Part shown: positions 63,631 to 64,000 of the stretch, one piece after another
Layout of the letters: each line of letters starts with the position of its first letter
Position numbering within the stretch: the stretch's first letter is position 1
Assembly (NCBI GenBank): GCA_963844625.1
Contig: CAWJPF010000003.1
Location: 1 to 64,000 of the forward strand
From: Palsa-504 sp963844625
GTDB lineage: Bacteria > Actinomycetota > Actinomycetes > Streptosporangiales > Streptosporangiaceae
Length of the DNA: 64,000 nucleotides
Direction of reading: 5' to 3'
Notes under the pieces: model-generated
The model's input: only the letters and a program-made list of their open reading frames with translations
The model's database searches: none
Told to the model about the DNA's origin: nothing
Position numbers and translations under genes: made by a program

Positions 63631-63959
63631 GCAGCGATCTTCCCCGCTCCGCCCGGACGGGGCAATGCCAGGACCAGCAGTCCGGTACCCAGCCCGGCCA
63701 CCGCAAGCGACACCAGCAGCATCGCCATGGCAAGTGAGCGCGCCGGACCCCAGACCGCCGTCACCGCTCCCGGAACAGCCCGCAGCTTCTCGTCATCCTG
63801 CAGCCGCCGGATCTCGGCCAGCCGGGTCTGGGTGAATTCGCGGTCGTGGTCCCCAGCCCACGCGTCCAGCAGCGCGATGCCTTCGAGGCCGAGCAGATAG
63901 GCAAGCGGGTCCTGATAGATCACGAAAACCGACGTTAACCCGGGGAGGGCGCCGATCAC
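63627..63959 (-). CDS. small membrane protein coupled to the amidase gene
   Basis: A 110-residue ORF ending in ATGA with the amidase start. Its N-terminal half (YQDPLAYLLGLEGIALLDAW, FTQTRLAEIRRLQDDEK) resembles the leader of a group of actinobacterial methyltransferases, but the second half is a membrane helix (LAMAMLLVSLAVAGLGTGLL) instead of the SAM domain. It may be a shortened or recombined gene; GTG 63959 is only the first possible start. Function unknown. Confidence 0.5.
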   Translation of the reverse strand: MIGALPGLTSVFVIYQDPLAYLLGLEGIALLDAWAGDHDREFTQTRLAEIRRLQDDEKLRAVPGAVTAVWGPARSLAMAMLLVSLAVAGLGTGLLVLALPRPGGAGKIAA

Positions 63960-64000
63960 ACGTGGTTATTTCCGGGTGGGAGCTGGCCTGACGATAGTCC

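Noticed and set aside
1..64000. CRISPR array
   Set aside because: No series of evenly spaced identical short repeats was seen; repeated sequences occur only in two or three copies.

Overview
The window is G+C-rich DNA with GTG/ATG starts, strong GGAGG ribosome binding sites and gene families typical of filamentous Actinobacteria (PF04672-type SAM methyltransferase, DUF664 DinB proteins, LacI, PadR and TetR regulators, ECF sigma factor with a SnoaL tail). It looks like an accessory region of a large actinomycete chromosome: intact catabolic or transport cassettes separated by stretches of decayed genes, broken insertion sequences and integrase remnants. No rRNA gene, complete tRNA gene or CRISPR array was seen.

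Layout. 0-2 kb: a frameshifted SAM methyltransferase overlapping a frameshifted phytanoyl-CoA-dioxygenase-like gene. 2.0-10.2 kb: a segment bounded by two 297-bp direct repeats, each ending in the 3' half of a tRNA-Tyr-like gene, carrying a Rid-family gene, a DHA2-type MFS pump, a RibD/DHFR-like gene, a frameshifted ECF sigma factor and an IS110 transposase split by a 277-bp insert. 10.4-15.8 kb: FAD monooxygenase with PadR, an ankyrin protein, a second RibD/DHFR-like gene, and a truncated tyrosine integrase coupled to a small Cys/His ORF. 15.8-26.1 kb: the best-preserved unit, an eight-gene minus-strand operon (LacI, solute-binding protein, two permeases, two ATPases, a secreted PF10091/GH144-like enzyme, a GH39 enzyme) for uptake and cleavage of an oligosaccharide, with a LacI-type palindrome in front. 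26-34.7 kb: small genes, a PF04672 methyltransferase flanked by a repeated hairpin, a divergent TetR/SDR pair, remnants of MarR, quinone oxidoreductase and integrase genes, and a lipoprotein beta-propeller. 34.8-39.5 kb: dead rve-type transposase, ABC-2 permease, a rearrangement junction, a SRPBCC protein and a 249-bp element-like inverted repeat. 39.5-46.4 kb: two-subunit molybdenum hydroxylase, remnants, a membrane protein, an acetamidase/formamidase and an SDR. 47.4-51 kb: sugar-type ABC transporter whose first gene is coupled to a truncated amino-acid permease. 51-64 kb: broken IS110 copies around a phosphatidylserine-decarboxylase-family gene, then alpha/beta hydrolase, ACS-type MFS transporter, decayed 2-hydroxyacid dehydrogenase, DinB, a divergent XRE/STAS pair, TetR, and a second acetamidase/formamidase.

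A common thread is the contrast between clean operons and heavily damaged genes. Most frameshifts I could resolve are one-base changes in short G/C runs and they concentrate in the remnants, which fits real decay better than uniform sequencing error, although read data would be needed to exclude error. Three integrase-associated loci (15.3, 42.7, 46.6 kb) share a small YVHD-x(2)-C-x-DHG peptide, which I regard as the most promising lead for an undescribed mobile-element component.
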